From positions 62,001 to 126,000 of the forward strand of contig NZ_CAMDLM010000006.1 of the NCBI RefSeq assembly GCF_945901735.1: a stretch of 64,000 nucleotides of DNA, written 5' to 3'. A program made the position numbers and the translations under genes. The notes beneath the pieces were generated by a model, which was given only the letters and a program-made list of their open reading frames with translations, was not told where the DNA came from and searched no databases. Source of the DNA: Limnohabitans sp. Rim8. Its GTDB lineage: Bacteria; Pseudomonadota; Gammaproteobacteria; Burkholderiales; Burkholderiaceae_C. Shown in pieces: positions 34,506 through 43,969 of the stretch (position 1 is its first letter; every line of letters begins with the position of its first letter).

Positions 34506-35636
34506 ATGACCGAAGTGGACCTGTACAACCTGGAGCCCATTTTGGAGCTCATGGCCGTGGGCCTGGCGGTGGCAGCACTGCCCTTGGGCTGGTGGCTGTG
34601 GCGCCAGCGCAGCACCACGCCATCGGGGCGGCTCAAGGCCTTGACCCTGATCACCTTGTTTTTGACCTTCGATCTGGTGCTGTTTGGGGCGTTCACCCGG
34701 CTGACCGATTCCGGCTTGGGGTGCCCCGACTGGCCAGGTTGCTACGGCAGCGCCACGCCCATGGGGGCCAAGGCCGAAATCACGGCGGCTCAAACGGCCA
34801 TGCCCACCGGACCGGTCACGCACAGCAAAGCCTGGATCGAGATGGTGCACCGTTACTTGGCCACGGGGGTGGGCGTCCTGATCCTGACGTTGGCCGCCAT
34901 GACCTGGTGGCTGCGCCGCCAAAGCCGTGAGGTGAGCCCTTGGTTGCCCACGCTCACGTTGGTGTGGGTGTGCATGCAAGGGGCGTTTGGCGCGCTCACG
35001 GTGACCATGAAGCTGTTTCCGGCCATCGTCACCTTGCACCTGATGGGCGGCATCGGCTTGTTGGTTTTGTTGATGGCGCAAGCCGTCCGCTACGACGGTG
35101 CAGGCACGCGGCCCTTGCCGTCGCTATGGCGCGCAGGTCTGTGGGCTGGCTTTGTTTTGCTGTGTCTGCAAATTGCCTTGGGTGGCTGGGTCAGCACCAA
35201 TTACGCGGTGTTGGCCTGCCCGGATTTCCCCACCTGCCACGGCCAGTGGGTGCCAGAGATGAACTGGCAAGGCTTCACCCTTTGGCGTGAACTGGGCTAC
35301 ACCCCGGCGGGTGAACTCTTGCCTTTCGCATCGCTGGTATCCATTCATTTTGTGCACCGCTCGGCCGCTTGGCTGGTGTTGGCGGTGCTGTTGTGGTTGG
35401 GCTGGCGTTTGCGTGGGCAGCCGGGCCTGGCCGCAGCCGGGCGCTGGTTGTTGGGCCTGTGCGCCTTACAGTTCGCCACTGGGTTGAGCAATGTGGTGCT
35501 GGGCTGGCCCTTGCTGGCTGCCGTGATGCACACCGGAGGAGCGGCTGCCATGGCCTTGACACTGACTTGGGCTTTGAGCGTCAGTCGGGTTGATAATTCA
35601 GGGCGTGTTCCCCTTTCCGAAAAGTTTGCCGAATGA
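34506..35636 (+). CDS. ctaA: Heme A synthase (COX15/CtaA)
   Basis: A 376-residue membrane protein with about eight helices that oxidises the C8 methyl of heme O to the formyl group of heme [22 protein letters not shown] is split here as [13 protein letters not shown] and PDWPGCYG; it is the first conserved loop with paired Cys, and [10 protein letters not shown] and [11 protein letters not shown] supply heme-ligand histidines. [16 protein letters not shown] is the second paired-Cys loop. Its stop overlaps the ctaB start as ATGA. Confidence 0.95.
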   Translation: MTEVDLYNLEPILELMAVGLAVAALPLGWWLWRQRSTTPSGRLKALTLITLFLTFDLVLFGAFTRLTDSGLGCPDWPGCYGSATPMGAKAEITAAQTAMPTGPVTHSKAWIEMVHRYLATGVGVLILTLAAMTWWLRRQSREVSPWLPTLTLVWVCMQGAFGALTVTMKLFPAIVTLHLMGGIGLLVLLMAQAVRYDGAGTRPLPSLWRAGLWAGFVLLCLQIALGGWVSTNYAVLACPDFPTCHGQWVPEMNWQGFTLWRELGYTPAGELLPFASLVSIHFVHRSAAWLVLAVLLWLGWRLRGQPGLAAAGRWLLGLCALQFATGLSNVVLGWPLLAAVMHTGGAAAMALTLTWALSVSRVDNSGRVPLSEKFAE

Positions 35637-36529
35637 CCGTCGCCATCGCCCGTTTGCCCATGAATGTCTGGCAACAGTATTACGCGCTGACCAAACCGCG
35701 CGTGGTTCAATTGATCGTTTTCTGTGCCCTGATCGGCATGGTGCTGGCCGTCCCCGGTGTGCCTAGTCTGGCCGAATTGAAGCTGGGTTTGTGGGCCTGC
35801 CTTGGCATCTGGCTGGTGTCGGGGGCAGCGGCGGCCTTCAACTGCCTGGTTGAAAAGACCATCGATTCCAAAATGAAGCGTACCTCTTGGCGGCCCACCG
35901 CCAAAGGCGAGTTGAGCGACCGCCAGGCCTTGGTGTTTTCTGCGGCCTTGTGCGCCTTGGGATCGTTGGTGCTGTATGTGTTTGTGAACCCCCTCACGAT
36001 GTGGCTTACGTTTGCCACCTTTGTGGGTTACGCCATTGTCTATACCGTGATCCTGAAGCCGCTCACGCCGCAAAATATCGTGATTGGCGGAGCCAGTGGC
36101 GCCATGCCCCCGGTGCTGGGCTGGGCTGCGATGACCGGTCAGGTGGGGCCTGAAGCCTTGATTCTGTTCTTGATCATCTTCCTCTGGACCCCGCCGCACT
36201 TTTGGGCGCTGGCGCTTTACCGGGTCGAGGACTACCGCAAGTCGGGCTTGCCCATGTTGCCCGTGACGCACGGCAACGCGTTCACCCGTTTGCAAATCTT
36301 GCTTTACACCATCGTGCTGATGGCGTCCTGCCTGATGCCCTTTGTCTACGGCATGAGCTCCTGGCTTTACTTGGCCACCGCAGTGGTGCTGAGCATCGGT
36401 TTCATCGGCTATGCGTTGGCCTTGTACCGAGATTATTCGGACGAGCTGGCCCGAAAGACTTTCCGTTTTTCACTGATCCACCTGAGCGCCTTGTTTGCCG
36501 CTTTGCTGCTGGACCACTACATTTTTTAG
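35633..36529 (+). CDS. ctaB: Heme O synthase (protoheme IX farnesyltransferase)
   Basis: A 298-residue UbiA-family prenyltransferase with about nine membrane helices that adds farnesyl to protoheme. The first Asp-rich type motif is [15 protein letters not shown] with the following RPTAKGELS, and the second loop is [27 protein letters not shown] at the N-terminus is conserved. Also called cyoE. Translationally coupled to ctaA and followed 10 bases later by the SCO gene, giving a heme A biosynthesis and copper delivery block. Confidence 0.96.
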   Translation: MTVAIARLPMNVWQQYYALTKPRVVQLIVFCALIGMVLAVPGVPSLAELKLGLWACLGIWLVSGAAAAFNCLVEKTIDSKMKRTSWRPTAKGELSDRQALVFSAALCALGSLVLYVFVNPLTMWLTFATFVGYAIVYTVILKPLTPQNIVIGGASGAMPPVLGWAAMTGQVGPEALILFLIIFLWTPPHFWALALYRVEDYRKSGLPMLPVTHGNAFTRLQILLYTIVLMASCLMPFVYGMSSWLYLATAVVLSIGFIGYALALYRDYSDELARKTFRFSLIHLSALFAALLLDHYIF

Positions 36530-36539
36530 GGCTTCAGGC

Positions 36540-37148
36540 ATGTCGCAACGCAGAATTTTTTCGAAAGCCGCCCTGGTCCTGGGTTTGGCCGGCGCGGTGT
36601 GGGGCTTGAGCGGCTGCGGCGCGGACAAACCTTCATTTCGCGGTGTGGACATCACCGGGGCCGACTACGCCCAAGGCTGGGAGTTGAGTGACCAAGACGG
36701 CCAAGTGCGCACCCTGAAGGACTTTGCGGGCAAGGCCGTGGTGGTGTTTTTTGGCTTCACCCAGTGCCCTGATGTTTGCCCGACCGCCTTGCAGGAAATG
36801 TCCCAGGCCAAACTGTTGCTGGGTGCCGATGGGGCCAAGCTCCAGGGCATCTTCATCACCGTCGACCCCGAGCGCGACACACCGGAGTTGCTCAAGGCCT
36901 ACATGGCCAATTTCGGACCGGATTTTGTGGCCTTTCGCCCCTCGGCCGAGCAACTGCCCAAAGTCACCAAAGACTTCAAGATCTATTACAAAAAGGTCGA
37001 AGGTAAAACCCCCACCAGTTACACCCTGGACCACTCGGCGGGCAGTTTCACCTTTGATCCGAAAGGCCGCATCCGCTTGTACAACCGCCACGCCAGCGGT
37101 GCCGAGACGCTGGCTGCCGACGTGAAGATTTTGCTCGACGGCAAGTGA
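36540..37148 (+). CDS. SCO1/SenC family copper chaperone, lipoprotein
   Basis: A 202-residue periplasmic protein that delivers copper to the CuA site of subunit II. The N-terminus is a lipoprotein signal with lipobox LSGC (Cys26). The thioredoxin fold shows FGFTQCPDVCPTAL (CX3C copper site), FITVDPERDTPE and the copper-binding His in YTLDHSAGSF. The ATG at 36540 is used; an upstream in-frame ATG lies inside ctaB. It is the last gene of the cox/heme A block. Confidence 0.95.
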   Translation: MSQRRIFSKAALVLGLAGAVWGLSGCGADKPSFRGVDITGADYAQGWELSDQDGQVRTLKDFAGKAVVVFFGFTQCPDVCPTALQEMSQAKLLLGADGAKLQGIFITVDPERDTPELLKAYMANFGPDFVAFRPSAEQLPKVTKDFKIYYKKVEGKTPTSYTLDHSAGSFTFDPKGRIRLYNRHASGAETLAADVKILLDGK

Positions 37149-37204
37149 ACCCGGGCCGCAGGGCTCGGGGCTGAACACGCCGCTTCAAAGACCGATTCAG
37201 GGCT

Positions 37205-38212
37205 TCAGTTCAACTCGATCTTCTGGCTGCGGATGATGTCGCCCAGAGCTTTTGTGTCTGACTGAATCCGGTTGCGCAAGCCCTCAGGCGAAGAGCCCAC
37301 CACCTGCCAGCCTTGCTGGAACAAACGCGCACGCATCTCGGGGGCACGCACGATCTCGCTGACCATGGCCGACAGTTGGGTGGCCACAGCAGCGGGCATC
37401 GAAGCCGGGGCGGCCACCGCGTTCCAGATTTCCAGTTGGTAATCCTTCACGCCGATTTCGGACAGGCTGGGCACTTCGGCGGCCACCGGGCTGCGCCCGG
37501 TGCTCGAAGCCCCAATGGCCCGCAGTTTGCCGCCGCGCACCTGGGCGGCCGCCATGGCCGGTGGCAGCAAAGCCAGCTGCACCTGGCCCCCCAACATGGC
37601 GGTGATGATTTGCGGGTTGCCTGGGTAGGGCACATGCACAGGCGCAATGCCGGCTTTGGTTTTGAGCAGCTCCATGCCCAGGTGCGCCACGGTGCCGACA
37701 CCGGGCGAGGCGTAGCTGAGTTGGTTGCCTGCCTTTTGGGCAAGGCTCAACCATTCGGCGGCAGTTTGACCGGGTGCATTGGCTGGGACAGTCAGCACCA
37801 GGGGCGCTTTGCCGATCAGGCTGATGGGCGCGAGGTCCATGAGGGGGTCATAAGGCACCTTGGAGTTCAGGATGCGGGCAATCGTCATGTTGCCGTTAAT
37901 CATCAGGCCCAAGGTGTGGCCGTCGGTGGACTTGGCCACGAAGTCGGCGGCGATGTTGCCGCCAGCCCCCACTTTGTTCTCGACGATCACGTTTTGGCCC
38001 AAGGCCTTGGACAAAGGCTCGGCCAGCGCACGGGCCGTCAGGTCGGGGCTGGAGCCAGCCGGGAAGCCGACCACCAAGCGCACGGTTTGTGTGGGCCATG
38101 CCCCCGTGGCCGCTGGGTTGGCCCATGATGGCGTCAGTCCCCAAGCCAAAGCAGCGGCAACAGCTTGGGCCAAATGGCGGCGAGAAAAACCAGCGGAAGT
38201 GCGAATGGTCAT
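37205..38212 (-). CDS. Bug family tripartite tricarboxylate transporter substrate-binding protein
   Basis: A 335-residue periplasmic receptor. The signal has a twin-arginine-like start, FSRRHLAQAVAAALAWG, so export through Tat is possible although the motif is incomplete; cleavage is likely near PSWA-NP. Bug loops are TVRLVVGFPAGSSPDLTARA and VIVENKVGAGGN. I used the ATG at 38210-38212; a TTG five codons upstream is also in frame. It stands alone between the convergent SCO gene and rpoH, with no transporter subunits near. Confidence 0.92.
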   Translation of the reverse strand: MTIRTSAGFSRRHLAQAVAAALAWGLTPSWANPAATGAWPTQTVRLVVGFPAGSSPDLTARALAEPLSKALGQNVIVENKVGAGGNIAADFVAKSTDGHTLGLMINGNMTIARILNSKVPYDPLMDLAPISLIGKAPLVLTVPANAPGQTAAEWLSLAQKAGNQLSYASPGVGTVAHLGMELLKTKAGIAPVHVPYPGNPQIITAMLGGQVQLALLPPAMAAAQVRGGKLRAIGASSTGRSPVAAEVPSLSEIGVKDYQLEIWNAVAAPASMPAAVATQLSAMVSEIVRAPEMRARLFQQGWQVVGSSPEGLRNRIQSDTKALGDIIRSQKIELN

Positions 38213-38320
38213 GGTGGTTGCTTTCAAAACAAAACTGCCCTGACTTTAGCGCACTGTGGCCAATAAAATACCCGGACAAAACCGGGTATCTGAATCAAAG
38301 GTGGCTCACAAGGCCTGCGG

Positions 38321-39253
38321 TCAAACGAACTCGACCAAGGCCTTTTTCATTTTCTTCATGGCCGCGACTTCGATCTGGCGGATGCGCTCGGCGCTCACGC
38401 CGAATTCGTCGGCCAGGTCGTGCAGCGTCATGCCGCCCGAGCCGTTGTCGTTGACCTTGAGCCAGCGCTCTTCCACGATGCGGCGGCTGCGTTCGTCCAA
38501 GGCATTGAGGGCCGTGGCCAGGCCATCGCTGGACATCACGTCGCGCTCGTGCGCTTCAAGCATGGCGGTGGGCTCGTGGTTCACATCGGCCAAGTAGGCG
38601 ATGGGGCCAAAGGCCTGCTCGCCGTCGTCCGATGGGGCGGGGTCCAGCAGCACATCGCCGCCGGACATGCGCATTTCCATCTCGCGCACTTCTTCTCGCT
38701 TGACGTTCAGGCTGTGCGCCATCGAATCCACCTGGTCGGGTGTCAGGGTGTCGCGGTGGGTGCCTTCATCGGCATCGGCCTTGTAGCCTTGCTTCATCGA
38801 GCGCAGGTTAAAGAACAGTTTGCGTTGGGCCTTGGTGGTGGCCACTTTGACCATGCGCCAGTTTTTCAGGATGTACTCGTGGATTTCGGCTTTGATCCAG
38901 TGCAGCGCGTAGCTGACCAGGCGCACGCCTTGATCGGGGTCGAAGCGCTTGACGGCTTTCATCAGGCCCACATTGCCTTCCTGGATCAGGTCGCCGTGCG
39001 GCAGGCCGTAGCCTAGGTATTGGCGAGACACCGACACCACCAAACGCAGGTGCGACAGCACCAACTTGCGCGCGGCTTCGAGGTCGTCGTTGGCTTTGAG
39101 TTGGCGGGCGGCCTCTTGCTCTTCCTCAAGGGTGAGCATGGGCATGCGGTTGACCGCAGAGATGTAGGCGTCCAAGTGGCCGAGCGAGGGCACGACCGCC
39201 CAAGGATTGCTCAGCGCAATGGCTGTGGCGGGGGAACCAGTTTGAATGTTCAT
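38321..39253 (-). CDS. rpoH: RNA polymerase heat-shock sigma factor RpoH (sigma-32)
   Basis: A 310-residue group 3 sigma factor. Region 2 (SHLRLVVSVSRQYLGYGLPHGDLIQEGN, seen as LRLVVSVSRQYLGYG and DLIQEGNVGLMKAV) is followed by the sigma-32-specific RpoH box AQRKLFFNLRSMK and a region 4 helix-turn-helix (LHDLADEFGVSAERIRQIE). It directs chaperone and protease transcription. The ATG at 39253 has AAGGAG 8 bases upstream. A perfect CIRCE operator lies at 39283-39309, so HrcA repression is predicted. Confidence 0.96.
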   Translation of the reverse strand: MNIQTGSPATAIALSNPWAVVPSLGHLDAYISAVNRMPMLTLEEEQEAARQLKANDDLEAARKLVLSHLRLVVSVSRQYLGYGLPHGDLIQEGNVGLMKAVKRFDPDQGVRLVSYALHWIKAEIHEYILKNWRMVKVATTKAQRKLFFNLRSMKQGYKADADEGTHRDTLTPDQVDSMAHSLNVKREEVREMEMRMSGGDVLLDPAPSDDGEQAFGPIAYLADVNHEPTAMLEAHERDVMSSDGLATALNALDERSRRIVEERWLKVNDNGSGGMTLHDLADEFGVSAERIRQIEVAAMKKMKKALVEFV

Positions 39254-39282
39254 ACCAGAACTCCTTTCAGAATACCCCAATA

Positions 39283-39309
39283 TTAGCACTCTCTGGTGAG
39301 GAGTGCTAA
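39283..39309. promoter_or_regulatory. CIRCE element (HrcA operator) upstream of rpoH
   Basis: TTAGCACTC (39283-39291), nine bases, GAGTGCTAA (39301-39309): an exact match to the consensus TTAGCACTC-N9-GAGTGCTAA. It ends 30 bases before the rpoH start, overlapping or just after the likely promoter; a TAATAT that follows on the minus strand is a candidate -10. Confidence 0.95.
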
Positions 39310-39409
39310 AGGACGGCCTCGGGGGTCTGAGGTTCCTCGGGTTTTCCCTGATTTTAAGAGGGGGAGCTGGGTCCGTCTGTGCGCTGGGCCACGGCGCTGG
39401 CTGGGGCTT

Positions 39410-40438
39410 TCAGCTCAAAAGGGCTTGGGCAAACTCGCGGGCGTTGAAGGTTTCCAGGTCTTCGAGCTTCTCGCCCACGCCAATGAAATAGACCGGAATC
39501 GGCTTTTCGCGGGCGATGGCACACAGCACCCCGCCCTTGGCGGTGCCGTCCAGCTTGGTGACGATCAGGCCCGTGAGGCCCAGTGTGTCATCAAAGGCCT
39601 TGACCTGAGCCAAGGCGTTTTGACCTGTGTTGCCGTCGATCACCAGCAGCACCTCGTGTGGGGCGGTGCCATCGGCCTTTTGCACCACGCGCTTGATCTT
39701 TTTCAGCTCTTCCATCAGATGCGTTTGGGTGGGCAGGCGGCCTGCCGTGTCCACCAGAACCACATCGCGGCCCCGGGCGCGGCCCGCGCTGACCGCGTCA
39801 AAGCTCACGGCGGCCGGGTCACCGCCTTGTTGGCTGATGATCTCGACCGTGTTGCGGGTGGCCCAAACAGCCAGTTGCTCTTTGGCGGCGGCGCGGAAAG
39901 TGTCGGCGGCGGCCAGCAGCACGCTCAGGCCCTCGTCGGCCAGGTGTTTCGTCAGTTTGCCAATGGACGTGGTTTTGCCGGCGCCGTTCACGCCCGCCAC
40001 CATGATCACGGTGGGGTGGTGGTCGCCAATGGACAAGGGTTTTTGCAGGGGCGTCAGCAAGTCGGTGATGGCGTCGGCCAGCAGGGTTTTGACCTGAGAC
40101 GGCTCGGTGGCTTTGGCCTCTTTGACCCGGCGCTTGAGGTCATGCAGCAAATGCTCGGTGGCTTTGACGCCGGTGTCGGCCACCAGCAGCGCGGTTTCCA
40201 GCTCTTCGTACAGTTCGTCGTCGATGCGTGTGCCGGTGAAGACGGTGGTGATGCTGGAGCCGGTTTTGCGCAGGCCCGCTTTCAGGCGGTCCAGCCAGCC
40301 CTGACGGGCGGCCGGTGCGGGCGCGGGTTCAGGCTGCGTCGGCGTTGGTGCGGCAGGCTGCGCCATAGGGGGCGCAATCGTCGCGGGAGGCGATGGCACC
40401 TCGGGCGGGGGGGATTTTTTTTTGAAGAAGCTGAACAT
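39410..40438 (-). CDS. ftsY: Signal recognition particle receptor FtsY
   Basis: A 342-residue SRP-family GTPase that docks ribosome-SRP complexes at the membrane. The N-terminus is short and basic then Pro/Ala-rich (KKKSPPPEVPSPP) instead of the long acidic A domain of E. coli. The NG domain has GVNGAGKTTSIGKL (G1), DTFRAAAKEQL, VDTAGRLPT (G3) and TKLDGTAKGG (G4). The start at 40438 (MFSFFKKK) is the family norm. Divergent from the M16 peptidase gene by 28 bases; stop lies 100 bases before the CIRCE site. Confidence 0.96.
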   Translation of the reverse strand: MFSFFKKKSPPPEVPSPPATIAPPMAQPAAPTPTQPEPAPAPAARQGWLDRLKAGLRKTGSSITTVFTGTRIDDELYEELETALLVADTGVKATEHLLHDLKRRVKEAKATEPSQVKTLLADAITDLLTPLQKPLSIGDHHPTVIMVAGVNGAGKTTSIGKLTKHLADEGLSVLLAAADTFRAAAKEQLAVWATRNTVEIISQQGGDPAAVSFDAVSAGRARGRDVVLVDTAGRLPTQTHLMEELKKIKRVVQKADGTAPHEVLLVIDGNTGQNALAQVKAFDDTLGLTGLIVTKLDGTAKGGVLCAIAREKPIPVYFIGVGEKLEDLETFNAREFAQALLS

Positions 40439-40466
40439 GTCGTGGATTTCAAGGATCATGCATTCT

Positions 40467-41915
40467 ATGAAACCAAACTTTCTCTTGGGACTTTCGCTGG
40501 CATCAGCCCTGCTGGCCAGCAGCTTCAGCGCCACGGCGCTGGCCCCGCAAGGTCAAACGGCCTCACAACCCACAGGCCAGGCCCCAGCAGCCAGCGCGGC
40601 CCAAGTCCACACCTTCACTTTGGCCAATGGCATGGGCTTGTGGGTCAAACCCGACCGCCGTGCCCCCACCGCGGTGCACATGGTGTGGCTGCGCGTGGGC
40701 TCCATGGACGAGGTGGACGGCACCAGCGGCGTGGCCCATGTGCTGGAACACATGCTGTTCAAAGGCACGCCCACGCTGGTACCAGGCGAATTTTCGCGCC
40801 GTGTGGCGGCCTTGGGTGGGCGAGAAAACGCCTTCACCGCCAAGGACTACACCGGTTACTTCCAGCAAATCCCCTCCCGCCAACTCGAAGCCGTGATGCG
40901 CCTGGAGTCGGACCGTTTTGCCAACAACCAGTGGCCCGATGCCGAGTTCGCCAAAGAGCTGGAGGTGGTGAAGGAAGAGCGCCGCCTGCGCACCGACGAC
41001 AACCCCCGCGCGCAGTTGCACGAAATGCTCTCGGCCACCGCTTTGTCGGCCTCGCCCTACCGCCGCCCCATCGTGGGCTGGATGAGCGATCTGGAGGCCA
41101 TGACAGCGCAAGACGCCCGTGACTTTTACCGCAAGTGGTACACCCCGGCCAACGCGGTCGTGGTGGTGGCGGGCGATGTAGACCCGTTGCAAGTCAAGGC
41201 GCTGGCCGACCAGTATTACGGCAGCATCCCGACCCGAGCGGTGCCCGATCGCAAACCCCGGGACGAGCCGGCGCAGCAAGGCCTGCGCCGCCTCGAATTC
41301 AAAGCTCCGGCCGAGCAGTCGTATGTGGCGCTGGCCTTCAAGGTGCCGCGCCTGGCCAGCTTGGCGGTCACGCCCGAGCATGACGACGCCTTGGCTTTGA
41401 CCGTGTTGGCCGCCGTGCTGGATGGCTACAGCGGTGCGCGTCTGGACCGCGCCCTGACGCAGGGCGACAAGCGCTTGGCTGACAGCGCCGGGGCCTACAA
41501 CGGCCTCATGGGCCGGGGTCCACAGTTCTTTTACCTGGAAGGCGTGCCCGCCAAAGGCCAAACGCCACAAGCACTCGAAGCCGCCTTGCGCGCACAAGTG
41601 CAGCGCGTGGCCACCGAAGGCGTGAACAAGGCCGAGCTGCAGCGCGTGAAAACCCAATGGGTGGCCAGCGAAATTTACAAACTCGACTCGGTGTTCAACC
41701 AGGCCCGTGAACTGGGCGTGGCCTGGACGCTGGGACTGCCACCCGACTACGGGGCGCAGCTGATCGCCCGTTTGCGCCAAGTCACGCCCGCCCAGGTGCA
41801 GGCCGTGGCGCAAAAGTATTTTGGTGACGACAACCTCACCGTGGCCACCTTGCTGCCTCAGCCTTTGTCGGGCCAGCCCCGTGCGCGTCGCGCCGCGCCG
41901 GGAGCCCGCCATTGA
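40467..41915 (+). CDS. M16 family zinc metallopeptidase (catalytic member of a pair)
   Basis: A 482-residue insulinase-family peptidase. A Sec signal peptide (LGLSLASALLASSFSATALA) directs it to the periplasm. The inverted zinc motif HVLEHMLFKGT (HxxEH) and the distal Glu in ELEVVKEERR are intact, so it is probably active. The second half has the usual LVAAYGR-like non-catalytic fold. It degrades peptides or processes secreted proteins. The following gene encodes a second M16 protein lacking the zinc site, forming a two-subunit arrangement like mitochondrial processing peptidase. Confidence 0.94.
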   Translation: MKPNFLLGLSLASALLASSFSATALAPQGQTASQPTGQAPAASAAQVHTFTLANGMGLWVKPDRRAPTAVHMVWLRVGSMDEVDGTSGVAHVLEHMLFKGTPTLVPGEFSRRVAALGGRENAFTAKDYTGYFQQIPSRQLEAVMRLESDRFANNQWPDAEFAKELEVVKEERRLRTDDNPRAQLHEMLSATALSASPYRRPIVGWMSDLEAMTAQDARDFYRKWYTPANAVVVVAGDVDPLQVKALADQYYGSIPTRAVPDRKPRDEPAQQGLRRLEFKAPAEQSYVALAFKVPRLASLAVTPEHDDALALTVLAAVLDGYSGARLDRALTQGDKRLADSAGAYNGLMGRGPQFFYLEGVPAKGQTPQALEAALRAQVQRVATEGVNKAELQRVKTQWVASEIYKLDSVFNQARELGVAWTLGLPPDYGAQLIARLRQVTPAQVQAVAQKYFGDDNLTVATLLPQPLSGQPRARRAAPGARH

Positions 41916-41947
41916 ACCGCGCGCATCTCTTGAAAGTCACACCCCCC

Positions 41948-43336
41948 ATGTTTTTGATGCCATCTTGGTCCATGACCGCACGGGCTTTGCACCGTTCAGC
42001 TTTGGTGCTGGCCTGCTGGGGCGCGGTGGGGTGGGCGCACGCGTCCTTGCCTATTCAACACTGGACCCAGCCCAGCGGTGCGCGCGTGTTTTTGGTCGAG
42101 AGCCACGCCATTCCCATGGTCGATGTGCAGATCGACATCGACGCGGGCAGCCGCCGCGATCCGGCGGCGCAGGCGGGCCTGGCCTCGGTCATGGCGGGGC
42201 AAATGGCCAATGGCACCCGCGCTGAGCCACAAGTTCAAGGACAGGGCCAAGGCCCGTACCCCCAGGCCCTGGATGAAAACCAGATTGGCGAAGCCTGGGC
42301 TGACTTGGGGGCGAGCTTTGGGGGCAGCGCAGGCGGTGACCGCATGAGCTTTGGCCTGCGCAGCCTGAGCTACCCGGATCTGCTGGACAAAGCTGTGGCC
42401 TTGGCCGCACGTCAAATGGCGCACCCGGTTTTTCCTGAAGCCCTGTGGCTGCGCGACCGCGAGCGCATCAGTGCGTCCATCCGAGAGTCGCTGACCAAGC
42501 CCGGCACGGTGGTGCAGCAGCGCTTTGCGCAGGCGGTGTATGGCACTCACCCTTATGGCTTTCGTGCTACACCTGAGAGCTTGTCGCGCATCGGCGCGCA
42601 AGACCTGAAAAATCTGCACGCCCAGGCTTTGCGCGCTTGCCGCGCCACGGTGAGCGTGGTGGGGGCTTTGACCCGGGCTCAGGCCGATGCTTTGGTGCAG
42701 CGCCTGCTGGCGCAGTGGCCCCGCGAATCAGTTTGCCCAAGCCTGCCGCCCGTGCCCGAAGTGGCCCCGTTGGTCGCCGCACAAAACCTGAACTTGCCCT
42801 TTGACTCGGCCCAGGCCCATGTGCTGATCGGTCAGCCCGGTTATAAGCGCACCGACCCCGATTTTTTTGCGCTGCTGGTGGGCAACCACATTTTGGGCGG
42901 CGGCGGTTTTGTCTCGCGCCTGACCGAGCAGGTGCGCGAAAAACGCGGCCTGAGCTACAGCGTGTACAGCGCTTTTTCCCCGGGCCTGCACGCTGGCGCA
43001 TTCACTGTGGGGCTGCAAACCCGCCCCGACCAGGCCACGCAAGCAGTGGCCGTGGCCCAAGAGGTGGTGCAAAATTTTGTGCGCCAGGGCCCGACCGAGG
43101 CCGAATTGCAAGCGGCCAAATCGAACCTGGTGGGGGGCTTTGCGCTGCGCATTGACAGCAACCGCAAGCTGCTGGACAACGTGGCCAACATCGCCTGGAA
43201 CCGGTTGCCGCTGGACTACCTGAGCACCTGGACGCAGCAAATCGAGCGCGTCAGCGCCGCCGATATTCAACGCGCCATGGCCCGGGTGTTGCAGCCCGAG
43301 CGCATGGTGACCGTGGTGGTGGGTGCTGCGCCCTGA
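41948..43336 (+). CDS. M16 family peptidase-like protein, non-catalytic partner
   Basis: A 462-residue M16 protein with a signal peptide (LHRSALVLACWGAVGWAHA). At the position of the HxxEH motif it reads GLASVMAGQMANG, so the zinc site is absent. The family's substrate-binding motif region is kept: GGGGFVSRLTEQVREKRGLSYSV includes the R-x-x-x-G-L-S-Y block. It is likely a regulatory or substrate-binding partner of the preceding enzyme. I used the ATG at 41948; a TTG at 41912 overlapping the previous stop is in frame and possible. Confidence 0.88.
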   Translation: MFLMPSWSMTARALHRSALVLACWGAVGWAHASLPIQHWTQPSGARVFLVESHAIPMVDVQIDIDAGSRRDPAAQAGLASVMAGQMANGTRAEPQVQGQGQGPYPQALDENQIGEAWADLGASFGGSAGGDRMSFGLRSLSYPDLLDKAVALAARQMAHPVFPEALWLRDRERISASIRESLTKPGTVVQQRFAQAVYGTHPYGFRATPESLSRIGAQDLKNLHAQALRACRATVSVVGALTRAQADALVQRLLAQWPRESVCPSLPPVPEVAPLVAAQNLNLPFDSAQAHVLIGQPGYKRTDPDFFALLVGNHILGGGGFVSRLTEQVREKRGLSYSVYSAFSPGLHAGAFTVGLQTRPDQATQAVAVAQEVVQNFVRQGPTEAELQAAKSNLVGGFALRIDSNRKLLDNVANIAWNRLPLDYLSTWTQQIERVSAADIQRAMARVLQPERMVTVVVGAAP

Positions 43337-43354
43337 TCGGGGCCTTTGGCCGGG

Positions 43355-43891
43355 TCAAATGTACGCCGCAAATTGCGGCACATGCCGCATGTGCAGGCTC
43401 AGGCCCAAAGCCGCCATGTGGTTGCCGTTGCGCCCCAAAACCTTTTGCGCCAAGGGCAAAAAAGCCTGTTCTTCCAACTGGGCGTGGGCCTGGTAGCGCT
43501 GCACCATGGCCTGCAGCGCCAGCACATCGAGTGCAGTGTCCTGGCCCTTGGCCACTTTGCGCAAGCCTGACGCCAGCGAGGCCCAGAGTTTTTCCAAAGC
43601 CCGGTGGTCGTGGGTCAGTTGCTCGATCAGCGTGTCCACCTGAAGGCGTTCGGCACCGGCTTGTGCGCTTTGGGCCACCGCCGGAAAGAGGTCTTTTTCT
43701 TCCTCGCTGTGGTGGCTGTGCAAGGCCTTGTCAAAAAAGGCCAAGGATTCGTTGGCAATTTTTCGCGCCTGGGCCGCAGGCCCCAGCAAAGCAGGCAAAT
43801 CGCCCAAGCGCGACAACTGCGCAAAGATGCTCAAGTGGCCGTTGGCGAAATGCGTGATCGGGGCGTTGGTATCTTGGTCGCTGTTGTGCAT
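43355..43891 (-). CDS. Hemerythrin domain-containing protein
   Basis: A 178-residue four-helix protein with hemerythrin-type iron ligands: HSHHSEEEKDLFP (His and Glu on one helix), LTHDHRALEKLW, and QYQ-like HAQLEEQAFLPLAQ (His-x3-Glu) near residue 150. It may sense oxygen or protect against nitric oxide. The start at 43891 (MHNSDQD) has an AGAGGA about 10 bases upstream. It converges with the M16 gene. An FNR-like site at 43970-43983 lies upstream, in keeping with oxygen-linked control. Confidence 0.88.
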   Translation of the reverse strand: MHNSDQDTNAPITHFANGHLSIFAQLSRLGDLPALLGPAAQARKIANESLAFFDKALHSHHSEEEKDLFPAVAQSAQAGAERLQVDTLIEQLTHDHRALEKLWASLASGLRKVAKGQDTALDVLALQAMVQRYQAHAQLEEQAFLPLAQKVLGRNGNHMAALGLSLHMRHVPQFAAYI

Positions 43892-43969
43892 GAGGAGTGT
43901 TCCTCTTGAAAAGGTAGGCATCACTTTAAGGGGCTACACCCGCCTTGCCCAGTGCGATCTGAGCCGGAT

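Noticed and set aside
37150..37170. GC-rich hairpin after the SCO gene as terminator
   Set aside because: CCCGGGCC/GGCTCGGGG pairs imperfectly and no T-run follows, so evidence is too weak to annotate.
39296..41122. 608-codon open frame on the plus strand across ftsY and the M16 gene
   Set aside because: It runs antisense to ftsY then out of frame with the peptidase; composition is low-complexity His/Gly/Arg and no domain is seen. It is a GC-rich shadow.
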